64,000 nucleotides of DNA. Source: Pedobacter sp. W3I1. Lineage in GTDB: Bacteria; Bacteroidota; Bacteroidia; Sphingobacteriales; Sphingobacteriaceae. Position 1 is the stretch's first letter; each line of letters begins with the position of its first letter. Position numbers and translations under genes: made by a program. Under the pieces are notes generated by a model. The model saw nothing but the letters and a program-made list of their open reading frames with translations. It did no database searches and was not told where the DNA came from. The stretch is taken from the NCBI RefSeq assembly GCF_030816015.1, contig NZ_JAUSXN010000001.1:3162001-3226000 (forward strand). The letters run 5' to 3'. This document shows positions 25,575 through 34,633 of the stretch, piece by piece.

Positions 25575-25666
25575 GTCATTTCGACTGAAGTGTAGTCCCG
25601 AATTTTCAGGAGAGAAATCTATATTTTAAATCTAATCAGCAGATTTCTCCACTTCGGTCGAAATGA
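25575..25666. repeat. Dispersed palindromic repeat, REP-A family
   Basis: Opens GTCATTTCGACTGAAG and closes CTTCGGTCGAAATGAC, so outer arms are almost perfectly complementary; contains CCCGAATTTTCAGGAG, shared with the copy at 36446-36562. Confidence 0.85.
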
Positions 25667-25679
25667 CGGGAACTATATA

Positions 25680-25716
25680 AAAAAATAAGGTTAATGCCAT
25701 CCAGCATTAACCTTAT
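25680..25716 (-). terminator. Rho-independent terminator of the hsp20 gene
   Basis: ATAAGGTTAATGC (25685-25697) and GCATTAACCTTAT (25704-25716) form a 13-bp stem with a 6-base loop; on the minus strand a T run follows. It lies 128 bases past the hsp20 stop. Between them are two copies of a short AAACTATTATGAAA word. Confidence 0.8.
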
Positions 25717-25843
25717 AAAACCTAAACTATTATGAAACCTGCATCAACTATCCATCACATCTATCTCAAATTCACCTGATGCAAGCTTCATAACCTTAAA
25801 AAACCAAACTATTATGAAAAATCCTCTCTCGAGAAAATCTTTA

Positions 25844-26278
25844 TTATGATACTACAATTTCTTTGTGTTGTAATTTAGCATCGTCTTTTTTGCTGATGTT
25901 GATTGATAAAATACCATCTTTATATTCGGCGGTAATATTATCACCATCAGCGCTATCTGGTAAATTAAATGACCTTGCAAATGAGCTATAATCAAATTCT
26001 TTACGTGTAAAATCTTTAGCTACCTGGGTTTCGTCTTTTTTAACTTCTGCCCAAACAGAAAGCATGTCTTTTTTTAAATTGATCTGAAAATCTTCTTTTT
26101 TCAAACCTGGAGCAGCCAACTCAATTACATATGAAGTTTCATTTTCGTAAATGTTCACATTTGGCGATTTATCAACCATTTTGTTTTTACTTACTGCATC
26201 GCTAAACAATGAATCAAAAACATTGTTAAAGTAAGGAGCTGTGTTACGGGTTCTGTTGTTAAAATTTACTAGTGTCAT
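25844..26278 (-). CDS. Small heat-shock protein, Hsp20/alpha-crystallin family
   Basis: A 144-residue ATP-independent holdase chaperone. The alpha-crystallin domain spans about 40-135: NVNIYENETSYVIELAAPGLKKEDF at its start is typical, with AEYKDGILSINISKK as the family C-terminal strand motif. The short N-terminal arm (NRTRNTAPYFNNVFDSLF) would take part in oligomer assembly. The gene is monocistronic with its own terminator. No heat-shock operator such as CIRCE is visible in the 74-base divergent gap to the thioesterase gene. Confidence 0.93.
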   Translation of the reverse strand: MTLVNFNNRTRNTAPYFNNVFDSLFSDAVSKNKMVDKSPNVNIYENETSYVIELAAPGLKKEDFQINLKKDMLSVWAEVKKDETQVAKDFTRKEFDYSSFARSFNLPDSADGDNITAEYKDGILSINISKKDDAKLQHKEIVVS

Positions 26279-26352
26279 ATCGCTTATTCTTTATTTTTAA
26301 TTTTTAAATTGATAATACACCTTATTCAACTTACATACCAAAGCAAATATTT

Positions 26353-26841
26353 ATGATTTTTAAGACATTTTGGCAAAAAAAATCCAAATCAAAAGACAAA
26401 TTGGCAGAAATAAAGGGTTTTTCAGACAAATTCAACTATAAAACCAATATCCACCTGCGCTTTGTTGATTTCGATCTGATGGGGCATGTAAACAACTCGA
26501 TCTACTTTACCTACCTGGAAATTGCCAGAGCAAAGTACTGGGAAGAAATTATAAAATGGGACTGGAAGAAAACAGGAATCGTAATTGCCCATGCAGAGCT
26601 AGATTACATTTTACCAATTGTAATGAACGATAAAATTGCCATCTATGTAAAAACATCCAGAATCGGTAACACGAGCTTTGATCTTGACTATCAAATAGTT
26701 AAAATAAAAGGAACTGAAGAAATAATATGCAGTAAAGGGAAAACAGTTTGCATTGCTGTTGATTATGCCACAGGTAAACCAACTGAAGTACCACAGGAGG
26801 AAAAGCAAAAAATGCTGGGTTTTGAGCAGTTAGAACAATAA
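26353..26841 (+). CDS. Acyl-CoA thioesterase, hotdog (4HBT) fold
   Basis: A 162-residue cytoplasmic hotdog-fold protein. The region from about 33 on carries the YbgC/FcbC-like catalytic pattern VDFDLMGHVNNSIYFTYLE, with the Asp and the His-Val-Asn of this thioesterase group. A lysine-rich 30-residue N-terminal leader (KTFWQKKSKSKDKLAEIKG) is longer than usual; an internal start is possible but no later ATG precedes the domain. It probably hydrolyses an acyl-CoA or acyl-ACP thioester. It is divergent from hsp20. Confidence 0.87.
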   Translation: MIFKTFWQKKSKSKDKLAEIKGFSDKFNYKTNIHLRFVDFDLMGHVNNSIYFTYLEIARAKYWEEIIKWDWKKTGIVIAHAELDYILPIVMNDKIAIYVKTSRIGNTSFDLDYQIVKIKGTEEIICSKGKTVCIAVDYATGKPTEVPQEEKQKMLGFEQLEQ

Positions 26842-26849
26842 AGTAAAAT

Positions 26850-26880
26850 CGTCACCCTGAACTTGTTTCAGGGTCTTTTT
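26850..26880. repeat. Partial REP-B repeat (half unit)
   Basis: CGTCACCCTGAACTTG followed by TTTCAGGGTCTTTT: one internal hairpin of the REP-B unit without the distal CATGACG arm. It ends with a T run and may serve as terminator of the thioesterase gene. Confidence 0.7.
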
Positions 26881-26890
26881 ACACTAAATT

Positions 26891-26974
26891 CGTCATCTCG
26901 ACTGAAGCAACGCGAAATGGAGAGATCTCTAAAGATAGATTTCTCGACTGCGTTGCACTCCGCTCGAAATGACG
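26891..26974. repeat. Dispersed palindromic repeat, REP-A family
   Basis: Opens CGTCATCTCGACTGAAG, closes CGCTCGAAATGACG; the right half (TTTCTCGACTGCGTTGCACT) is nearly identical to the copies at 1339, 16928 and 36446. It lies in the convergent gap before the FAD oxidase stop. Confidence 0.85.
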
Positions 26975-26991
26975 ACCTCTTTATGTGTGAT

Positions 26992-28407
26992 TTAAGTGTT
27001 AGGGGTATCAGGCATAATTTTCCCAGGATTTAATATTCCCTTCGGATCGAAAACATTTTTAATACCTCTCATTAAATTCAAGTGAATTTCTGAATACTTA
27101 ATGGGCATAAACTCTTTTTGAACCAAACCGATACCATGTTCGCCGGATAAAGTTCCGCCCAAAGCAGTGGTTAATTCGAATATTTCTGCAATACCGAACT
27201 TAAGTTTGTTTTTCCAGTCTTCATCACTCATTCCGGCCTTAATAATATTCACGTGCAGGTTTCCATCGCCTGCATGCCCGTAACAAACACTTTCGAAGCC
27301 ATATTTGGTGCCAATTTCTTTTATACCATTAACGAGTTTAGGTAAAGCCGCACGTGGCACAACCGTATCTTCTTCTTTATACACCGAGTTGGATTTAACC
27401 GATTCGGCCATGGTTCTGCGCATCCGCCACAGTTCTTCTTTTTGAGCGGCAGTATCGGCAAACAATACTTCCGTACAACTGTGTTCTTCTAAAACGATAT
27501 TGGTTTTCTCACAGTTTTTAAAAATATCGTCCAAATCATCTCCATCAAACTCAATCATCAATAATGCAGCAACATCATCTTTTAAATCGAACTTAATATC
27601 ATCAAATTTAATTACCCATTCCACTCCTTTCCGCTCCATAAACTCTAAAGCCGATGGCGTTATCCCTGCCCTAAAAATTGCAGAAACCGCTGCGCATGCA
27701 TGTTCATTCGTGCTAAAAGAGCCCATCATTAAAACCGATTGACTAGGTTTAGGCAATAATTTGGTAACGATTTTGGTAACAACACCCAAAGTACCTTCCG
27801 AACCGATCATCAGCTGGGTTAAATTATAACCTGATGCATATTTCAAGGTATTCGCACCTGTCCAAATGATATCTCCATTAGGCAAAACCACTTCGAGATT
27901 GAGGATATATTCACGTATCGTTCCATACTTCACTACTCTTGGTCCACCAGAACCATGGGCTACATTGCCACCAATAAAACAAGATCCTTTGCTGCTTGGA
28001 TCAACGGGGTAAAGAAGTCCTTTTTCGGCCACAGCATTGATGAATTCTTCGGTAATTACGCCTGGCTCAACAGTTGCTTGTAGGTTTTCGGTATCAATAT
28101 CCAAGATAGCTTTAAACTTTTCCATTGATAAAGAAACGCCACCATAAATGGGTAGAGCGGCACCACTTAAGCCCGTGCCACCACCACGCGGCGTTACCGG
28201 AACATGATGTGCGTTACAGATTTTAAGTAAAGCGGACACTTCTTCTGGAGAAGTCGGTTTCACTACAATTTCGGGCTGATAGCGTAAGTCTTCCGTTTCA
28301 TCGTGACTGTATTTATCTAAACTTTCTACATCAGTAAAAATTTTATCTGCTCCTATTGCAGCCTTAATTTCTGCTAAAATTTCGGGATTGATCTTTGTAA
28401 AATTCAT
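26992..28407 (-). CDS. FAD-binding oxidoreductase, glycolate oxidase GlcD/D-lactate dehydrogenase type
   Basis: A 471-residue flavoenzyme. It has an N-terminal PCMH-type FAD domain (about 30-215: RYQPEIVVKPTSPEEV, TPRGGGTGLSGAALPIYGG, DPSSKGSCFIGGNVAHGSGG) and a C-terminal FAD-oxidase domain ending with the conserved HAGDGNLHVN and SGEHGIG motifs. The ATG at 28407 gives MNFTKINPEILAEIKA; the upstream start at 28452 would overlap folB. It likely oxidises a 2-hydroxy acid such as D-lactate or glycolate. No GlcE/GlcF partners are adjacent. It follows folB after one base. Confidence 0.9.
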   Translation of the reverse strand: MNFTKINPEILAEIKAAIGADKIFTDVESLDKYSHDETEDLRYQPEIVVKPTSPEEVSALLKICNAHHVPVTPRGGGTGLSGAALPIYGGVSLSMEKFKAILDIDTENLQATVEPGVITEEFINAVAEKGLLYPVDPSSKGSCFIGGNVAHGSGGPRVVKYGTIREYILNLEVVLPNGDIIWTGANTLKYASGYNLTQLMIGSEGTLGVVTKIVTKLLPKPSQSVLMMGSFSTNEHACAAVSAIFRAGITPSALEFMERKGVEWVIKFDDIKFDLKDDVAALLMIEFDGDDLDDIFKNCEKTNIVLEEHSCTEVLFADTAAQKEELWRMRRTMAESVKSNSVYKEEDTVVPRAALPKLVNGIKEIGTKYGFESVCYGHAGDGNLHVNIIKAGMSDEDWKNKLKFGIAEIFELTTALGGTLSGEHGIGLVQKEFMPIKYSEIHLNLMRGIKNVFDPKGILNPGKIMPDTPNT

Positions 28408-28408
28408 T

Positions 28409-28774
28409 TTATTTTGCTGATGTATACGATAATTTAACAAAAGAATGCCCAATTTGACCAGGCATGGGTGGATTTAGTTTTTTCATACTCACGTTAACCA
28501 TTTCAACAAAAGGATACAATTCAATAACTTTCGAAATGATATTCTTCAAAACCGTTTCTAAAAGCTTTTGTGTGTGTTTCATTTCTTCTAGGATGATGTG
28601 ATTCAGATCCTCATAATTAACTGTCTGTGCCAGTTCATCATCAAAACCCTGCGGCGTAAATTCTGTCACTAAATCTACAACAAAATGATTTCCAATAAGT
28701 TGCTCTTCCGGGTAATAACCATGTAGGGCAAAGCATTTAACTTTTAAGGCTACGGTTTGTTTGAAATGGCTCAT
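28409..28774 (-). CDS. folB: Dihydroneopterin aldolase
   Basis: A 121-residue folate-pathway enzyme that splits dihydroneopterin to hydroxymethyl-dihydropterin. Recognised from VKCFALHGYYPEEQLIGNHF near the start (family GXXXEE pattern), the NYEDL motif near residue 49 (VNYEDLNHI), the LLETV helix and the terminal KLNPPMPGQI with the conserved K-P residues. Length fits the family. It lies directly upstream of the FAD oxidase, possibly co-transcribed without an obvious shared function, and is divergent from the acyl-CoA dehydrogenase gene. Confidence 0.9.
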   Translation of the reverse strand: MSHFKQTVALKVKCFALHGYYPEEQLIGNHFVVDLVTEFTPQGFDDELAQTVNYEDLNHIILEEMKHTQKLLETVLKNIISKVIELYPFVEMVNVSMKKLNPPMPGQIGHSFVKLSYTSAK

Positions 28775-28887
28775 GTATGTTTAGTAAGCTGCAAAATTAA
28801 ATTTTTATTCATGAATATAATGCCCATTGCCGTAAATTGTTACCTTTGAAATGAACGCGATTTCTTAACCAGATAACACGAAATTAC

Positions 28888-30079
28888 ATGAGCAAATCAG
28901 TAAAAAAGGACCTCTACGAGGCACCAGACTATTATTTATTGGACGAATTGTTAACCGATGAGCATAAATTAATTCGTGCTACGGCCAGAGATTGGGTAAA
29001 AAAAAGAAGTAAGCCCCATTATTGAAGATTATGCTCAAAAAGCAGAATTTCCAAAACATTTAATAAAAGGCCTGGCTGATATTGGTGCTTTTGGTCCAAC
29101 CATTCCGGTTGAGTATGGTGGTGCGGGGCTGGATTATACCGCTTATGGAATTTTGATGCAGGAAATTGAACGCGGTGATTCTGGTATCCGTTCTACAGCT
29201 TCTGTGCAGGGTTCGTTGGTGATGTATCCTATTTATGCTTATGGTACTGAAGAACAGCGTAAAAAATATCTTCCAAAACTAGCCAGTGGCGAAATGATGG
29301 GTTGTTTTGGATTAACGGAACCAGATCATGGCTCCAATCCAGGTGGAATGGTAACCAATATTAAAGATGCAGGAAGTCACTATGTTTTAAATGGTGCCAA
29401 AATGTGGATCAGTAATGCACCATTTGCTGATATTGCAGTTGTTTGGGCAAAAGACGAGTCTGGAAAAATAAGAGGATTGGTCGTAGAACGCGGAATGGAA
29501 GGTTTTTCTACACCAGAAACGCATAACAAATGGAGTTTACGTGCTTCGGCTACTGGTGAGCTGGTTTTTGATAATGTTAAAGTACCTAAGGAGAATATTT
29601 TTCCTGAAATCAGCGGATTAAAAGGCCCGTTGGGCTGCTTAAATCAAGCCCGTTATGGTATCGCCTGGGGCGCATTGGGCGCAGCAATGGACTGTTATGA
29701 TACAGCCTTGCGCTACTCAAAAGAACGTGTTCAGTTTGGCAAACCCATTGGCGGTTTTCAGTTACAGCAAAAGAAACTGGCAGAAATGGTTACCGAAATT
29801 ACCAAAGGCCAGCTTTTGGTATGGCGTTTAGGTGTGCTAAAAAGCGAAAATAGAGCATCAGCTGAGCAAATTTCGATGGCCAAAAGAAACAGTGTAGAAA
29901 TTGCGCTCGATATTGCACGTAACGCACGCCAAATGCTTGGCGGAATGGGTATTACAGGCGAATACTCGATTATGCGCCACATGATGAACTTAGAATCAGT
30001 AGTAACTTACGAGGGTACACATGATATACATTTACTGATCACAGGAATGGATGTAACCGGATTAAACGCATTTAAATAG
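28888..30079 (+). pseudogene. Acyl-CoA dehydrogenase (glutaryl-CoA dehydrogenase-like), frameshifted
   Basis: The ATG at 28888 opens MSKSVKKDLYEAPDYYLLDE and runs to RDWVKK, where an A8 tract (28998-29005) throws the frame; with seven A the protein would read on as EVSPIIEDYAQKAEFP and join the long open frame that ends at 30079. Downstream all family motifs are intact: CFGLTEPDHGSNPGG, WISNAPFADIAVVWA, the QFGKPIGGFQLQQKKLA stretch, GGMGITGEYSIMRH and YEGTHDIHLL. The full-length protein (about 396 residues) resembles glutaryl-CoA dehydrogenases. A shortened product could start at 29153 but would lack the N-terminal helical domain. Confidence 0.85.
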
Positions 30080-30122
30080 CATAAATATTTTTAGGATAAT
30101 AAAATTTTAAGATAAATAGTTA

Positions 30123-30503
30123 ATGAAAGACTTTAAAAAATACACCTACATCCCTGCCCCACCAGAAGAAGTTTATTTAGCCCTTACCAAAGAAACCAGT
30201 ATAAAGTTATGGACTGGTGCCGACGTTGAATTTGAAGAAGTACCAGGAACAGAGTTTTCTTTCTGGGACGGTGATATTACAGGTAAAAACATTGAGTTTG
30301 TTTACGGTAAACAGATTGTTCAACAATGGTATTTTGGAGAAGAAAACGAACCTTCTATTGTAACCATAAAACTTCACGAAGATAAAAAAGGAACTTCACT
30401 GGAATTTAAACAAACCAATATCCCTGATGAAGATTATAAAGATTTTACAGATGGGATCCAGGAATATTTCTTGGCGGGTTTAGTAGATTTCTTTGACGAA
30501 TAA
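30123..30503 (+). CDS. SRPBCC (AHSA1/START-like) domain protein
   Basis: A 126-residue single-domain protein of the AHSA1-type START/Bet v1 fold, recognisable by YIPAPPEEVYLALTKE at the start, LWTGADVEFE, and the WYFGEENEPSIVTIKL strand pattern, with a closing helix. Such proteins bind hydrophobic ligands or act as co-chaperones; no specific ligand can be deduced. It follows the acyl-CoA dehydrogenase gene by 43 bases on the same strand and the next gene begins 13 bases later. Confidence 0.82.
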   Translation: MKDFKKYTYIPAPPEEVYLALTKETSIKLWTGADVEFEEVPGTEFSFWDGDITGKNIEFVYGKQIVQQWYFGEENEPSIVTIKLHEDKKGTSLEFKQTNIPDEDYKDFTDGIQEYFLAGLVDFFDE

Positions 30504-30516
30504 ACAAAATATAAAA

Positions 30517-31329
30517 ATGAAAGATAAAATTATCGCTCTCTCTTCTTTACTTTTCTTTACCACATTTACTTCCTGTACATCTTTCCTTACTCCAGCTGTA
30601 CTTGGAAATAATATGGGGTATTTGCCAAAAACAATGGGTGCTGATAGCATTAAAACATTAACAAATGTATCAGCAAGTTATGCTGGTTCCACGTCGCCAA
30701 CTACTGGCACGGATTTCGAATTAGGAATGGCAAACATAAGCCGTTCGCACACTTTCAAAGAATCAAACATTTCTTATGGTATTTTCGCTTATGCTGGAAA
30801 AGCTTCAGGTGGAGATAGCCACTACACTGAAGAGGATTTAAAGAATTATCTTCCATCCTTCAAAAAATCAATCAGTGGCGTTGGCTTAAGATTTTCTGCC
30901 GGCCTTCACAATACTTCAGCTAACGGAAATACAGATTTTAGGTACATTAACTTTGAAAATGCGCTTAGCTTTGAAGGTGGGGCTTATACCAAGTTTAGAC
31001 AGGAGGTTTATAGCAATCATATCCCAGATTATGTGGCGGTAACAAACAGAAAGATACTCTGGACTACCGGACTATCTACTGAGGTGATCTGGAGAGCAAG
31101 GAATGATCACGACATCCGGCATGCTTTTAGGCTTTTTATTGGTGGTACACCAAATTTTGTGAATAGTTTTAGATCTGGTATTAAAGCTGCTGATGACATT
31201 AGAGGTAAAAATTCGCTAGGATGGGTTTTTAACTATTTCTTATATATCAAGCGCTTTTCTCTCTCGTACGAACTGGCAGATAATGTCAATTATGCGCAAA
31301 AGCTAAGTTTTGGCTATTCATTTCAATAA
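30517..31329 (+). CDS. Putative lipoprotein of unknown function
   Basis: A 270-residue predicted lipoprotein. The ATG at 30517 gives a signal peptide MKDKIIALSSLLFFTTFTSC with the lipobox Cys at residue 20; the earlier start at 30493 would overlap the preceding gene. The rest is rich in Ser, Gly, Tyr and alternating hydrophobic residues and ends with YAQKLSFGYSFQ, terminating in Phe-Gln near the end, which suggests beta strands. I do not recognise a family. It probably sits in the outer membrane or periplasm. Confidence 0.7.
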   Translation: MKDKIIALSSLLFFTTFTSCTSFLTPAVLGNNMGYLPKTMGADSIKTLTNVSASYAGSTSPTTGTDFELGMANISRSHTFKESNISYGIFAYAGKASGGDSHYTEEDLKNYLPSFKKSISGVGLRFSAGLHNTSANGNTDFRYINFENALSFEGGAYTKFRQEVYSNHIPDYVAVTNRKILWTTGLSTEVIWRARNDHDIRHAFRLFIGGTPNFVNSFRSGIKAADDIRGKNSLGWVFNYFLYIKRFSLSYELADNVNYAQKLSFGYSFQ

Positions 31330-31371
31330 AACATAATCGACCTATCGCTGTTCTGATATAAATAAAATATC

Positions 31372-31584
31372 ATGAACAGAACTTTAGGACTTATATTAAT
31401 TGTTATTGGCATTGCCATGCTCATCTGGACAGGCTTTACTTATACCAAAAAAGAAAAACTAGTTGATGCTGGCCCTATTCAAATATCTGCCGACAGAGAA
31501 AAATCTGTTAATTGGCCTCCTTATGCAGGTGGTATTATTTTGGTAGCTGGTGTAATTGTATTCGTAGCTTCTAAGAAGAAATAA
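31372..31584 (+). CDS. Small two-helix membrane protein
   Basis: A 70-residue protein with membrane segments at about 4-23 (LGLILIVIGIAMLIWTGF) and 49-67 (YAGGIILVAGVIVFVASKK), joined by a charged loop, with a Lys-Lys-Lys C-terminus. It resembles short Bacteroidota membrane proteins often annotated as DUF3185 or hypothetical; function unknown. It ends 6 bases before a palindromic repeat that may terminate its transcript. Confidence 0.7.
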   Translation: MNRTLGLILIVIGIAMLIWTGFTYTKKEKLVDAGPIQISADREKSVNWPPYAGGIILVAGVIVFVASKKK

Positions 31585-31590
31585 TTGATT

Positions 31591-31646
31591 TGTCATTCTG
31601 AGCCTGTCGAAGAACTTTGAAGCATTTCGACAGGCTCAATGTGACA
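31591..31646. repeat. Palindromic repeat, REP-B-like with CCTGTCGA arms
   Basis: TGTCATTCTGAGCCTGTCGAAG and CTTTGAAGCATTTCGACAGGCTCA...GTGACA: long complementary arms between two convergent genes. It may act as a bidirectional terminator for the small membrane gene and lysA. Confidence 0.85.
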
Positions 31647-31648
31647 AT

Positions 31649-32816
<1,168 letters not shown>

Positions 32817-32818
<2 letters not shown>

Positions 32819-32987
32819 GTTCAAATTCCTTATTATAATTTTAATTTTATTCTTTGGGCTAATTTATTTGGGTAACTACCTGGATTTAAAGCATGGAAGA
32901 ATTACCCAGAAACAATACAACGGAAAAATCCGATTTTTTATCGTGTTACTCCTCATTGTACTGTTTCTTTTATTTATCAAAAAATGA
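32817..32987 (+). CDS. Small membrane protein A between lysA and lysC
   Basis: A 56-residue protein with two hydrophobic helices (MFKFLIIILILFFGLIYL and a C-terminal FFIVLLLIVLFLLF) separated by a charged loop DLKHGRITQKQYNGK. The start at 32817 shares the bases CATG with the lysA start on the other strand. Its stop overlaps the start of the next small gene (ATGA). Function unknown. The paired arrangement supports both being real genes. Confidence 0.6.
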
Positions 32988-33148
32988 AGATAGCAGCAGC
33001 CATATTTATCGTTCTTATTCTTTCTGCAGGATTATATAACTCTTACAAAAAATATAAAAACGGATTATTACCATCAAGCTTTCTGGCTTTTCACTTCCTT
33101 ATCGGATTGCTGGTCATCATCGGCGCTTTTTTCCTCTTATTCGAATAA
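32984..33148 (+). CDS. Small membrane protein B between lysA and lysC
   Basis: A 54-residue ORF beginning MKIAAAIFIVLILSAGLYN and ending LVIIGAFFLLFE, with two hydrophobic helices around a basic loop YKKYKNG. It overlaps gene A by 4 bases (ATGA) and its 3' end overlaps the 3' end of convergent lysC by 12 bases. No family recognised. The coupling to gene A argues that it is translated. Confidence 0.55.
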   Translation: MKIAAAIFIVLILSAGLYNSYKKYKNGLLPSSFLAFHFLIGLLVIIGAFFLLFE

Positions 33149-34450
33149 TCTATTGTGCAGGCTTCTTAAAGCTTCGGTTTTATATTCGCTTAAGATTAGG
33201 AGCGAAACATTATAGTTACTTCCTCCGTAAGAAATCATGCGGATCGGGATATGTTTTAAGCCTTCTAAAACCCTGCTTGCAAAACCATGTTTTTCTGAAC
33301 CAAAATCGCCAACTACACAAACAATACTGTGGTTGGTATCAACCTCAACGGTTCCGAAACTTTCCAGTTCTTCAATAATCTGTGGTAAATGGGCTGTCTC
33401 ATCAATCGTTAACGATACGGCAACTTCCGAAGTGGTAATCATATCGATCGGTGTTTTGTAACGCTCAAAAACTTCAAAAACCCTGCGTAAGAAACCATAA
33501 GCCAATAACATCCGGCTCGATTGGATACGGATTGCCGTAATGCCATCTTTCGCAGCTATCGATTTAATTTTTCCTTTTTCACTATCGTGGGTAATCAAAG
33601 TACCCGCTGCAGAAGGTTCCATTGTGTTTAACAAACGAACCGGAATTTTATATTTCTGTGCTGGGAAAACTGATTGAGGATGCAAAATCTTTGCGCCAAA
33701 ATAAGCCAGCTCAGCTGCTTCATCAAATGATAACTGTGCAATTGGCTTGGTTCCTTTAACAATACGCGGATCGTTGTTGTGCATGCCGTCGATATCTGTC
33801 CAGATTTGAACTTCTTCAGCCAGAATTGCAGCACCCAATAATGATGCGGTATAATCACTTCCACCACGGCGCAGGTTATCTACTTCACCGAAACTATTGC
33901 GGCAGATATATCCTTGCGTAATGAATAATTTATTGTCTTTATGCTGCGCTAAAAGCGGCGTTAAATGTTTTGTAGTGAAAGGAATATCAGGTTCGTTATC
34001 TTCATCCGTTTTCATGAAATCTAAAGCAGGTAACAATACGGATGGCACCCCGATCGATTTTAAATAAATATGGTATAAAGTCGTAGATAATAGCTCACCT
34101 TGTGCCAGTACCACCTTCTCTTCGATTGAAGTGAAAATATCGTTCGCTAAGCCAGCTAAGAAACCAAAGTGATAATCGATCACTTCATTTCCCTGCTCCT
34201 GAAACTCGTCAGCAGGCAACAATTCAACAACAAAAGTTTTATATTTCTGATATAGATTTTCAACACAATCGCTTCCCTTCTTCTTATCTCCAGCTAAAAA
34301 ATAATTTGCAATTTCTACTAAACTATTTGTTGTACCAGACACGGCTGATAAAACTACAATCTGTTCTTCATTTGGATTAACGATATCCAACAACTTTGTC
34401 ATGCGCTCAGGACTACCTACAGAGGTACCCCCAAATTTTAATATTTTCAT
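33137..34450 (-). CDS. lysC: Aspartate kinase
   Basis: A 437-residue monofunctional aspartate kinase catalysing the first step of the aspartate family pathway (Lys, Thr, Met, DAP). The ATG at 34450 gives MKILKFGGTSVGSPERM, the canonical kinase opening; the longer start at 34537 is rejected. Visible: LRRGGSDYTASLLGAAI, WTDIDGMHNNDPRIV, and two C-terminal ACT domains (about 300-437) with ITAIRIQSSRMLLAYGF and GSNYNVSLLI for feedback control. It serves the same pathway as lysA. It is divergent from the phosphohexomutase gene. Confidence 0.94.
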   Translation of the reverse strand: MKILKFGGTSVGSPERMTKLLDIVNPNEEQIVVLSAVSGTTNSLVEIANYFLAGDKKKGSDCVENLYQKYKTFVVELLPADEFQEQGNEVIDYHFGFLAGLANDIFTSIEEKVVLAQGELLSTTLYHIYLKSIGVPSVLLPALDFMKTDEDNEPDIPFTTKHLTPLLAQHKDNKLFITQGYICRNSFGEVDNLRRGGSDYTASLLGAAILAEEVQIWTDIDGMHNNDPRIVKGTKPIAQLSFDEAAELAYFGAKILHPQSVFPAQKYKIPVRLLNTMEPSAAGTLITHDSEKGKIKSIAAKDGITAIRIQSSRMLLAYGFLRRVFEVFERYKTPIDMITTSEVAVSLTIDETAHLPQIIEELESFGTVEVDTNHSIVCVVGDFGSEKHGFASRVLEGLKHIPIRMISYGGSNYNVSLLILSEYKTEALRSLHNRLFE

Positions 34451-34633
34451 TTTAATACTGGAATATGTAATTTTCTTTATTATTGTATCGGGGCGTGAAA
34501 TTAAACAAAAGCAGCTTAAAAGCAACACCCTCAACAAAATAAAATTTGGATGAGTTGAAATAAATACGTTTCAACCAAACATCATTCATTAAAATTTGTT
34601 CAACACCAGATATTAAATTTAAAAAACAGCTCA

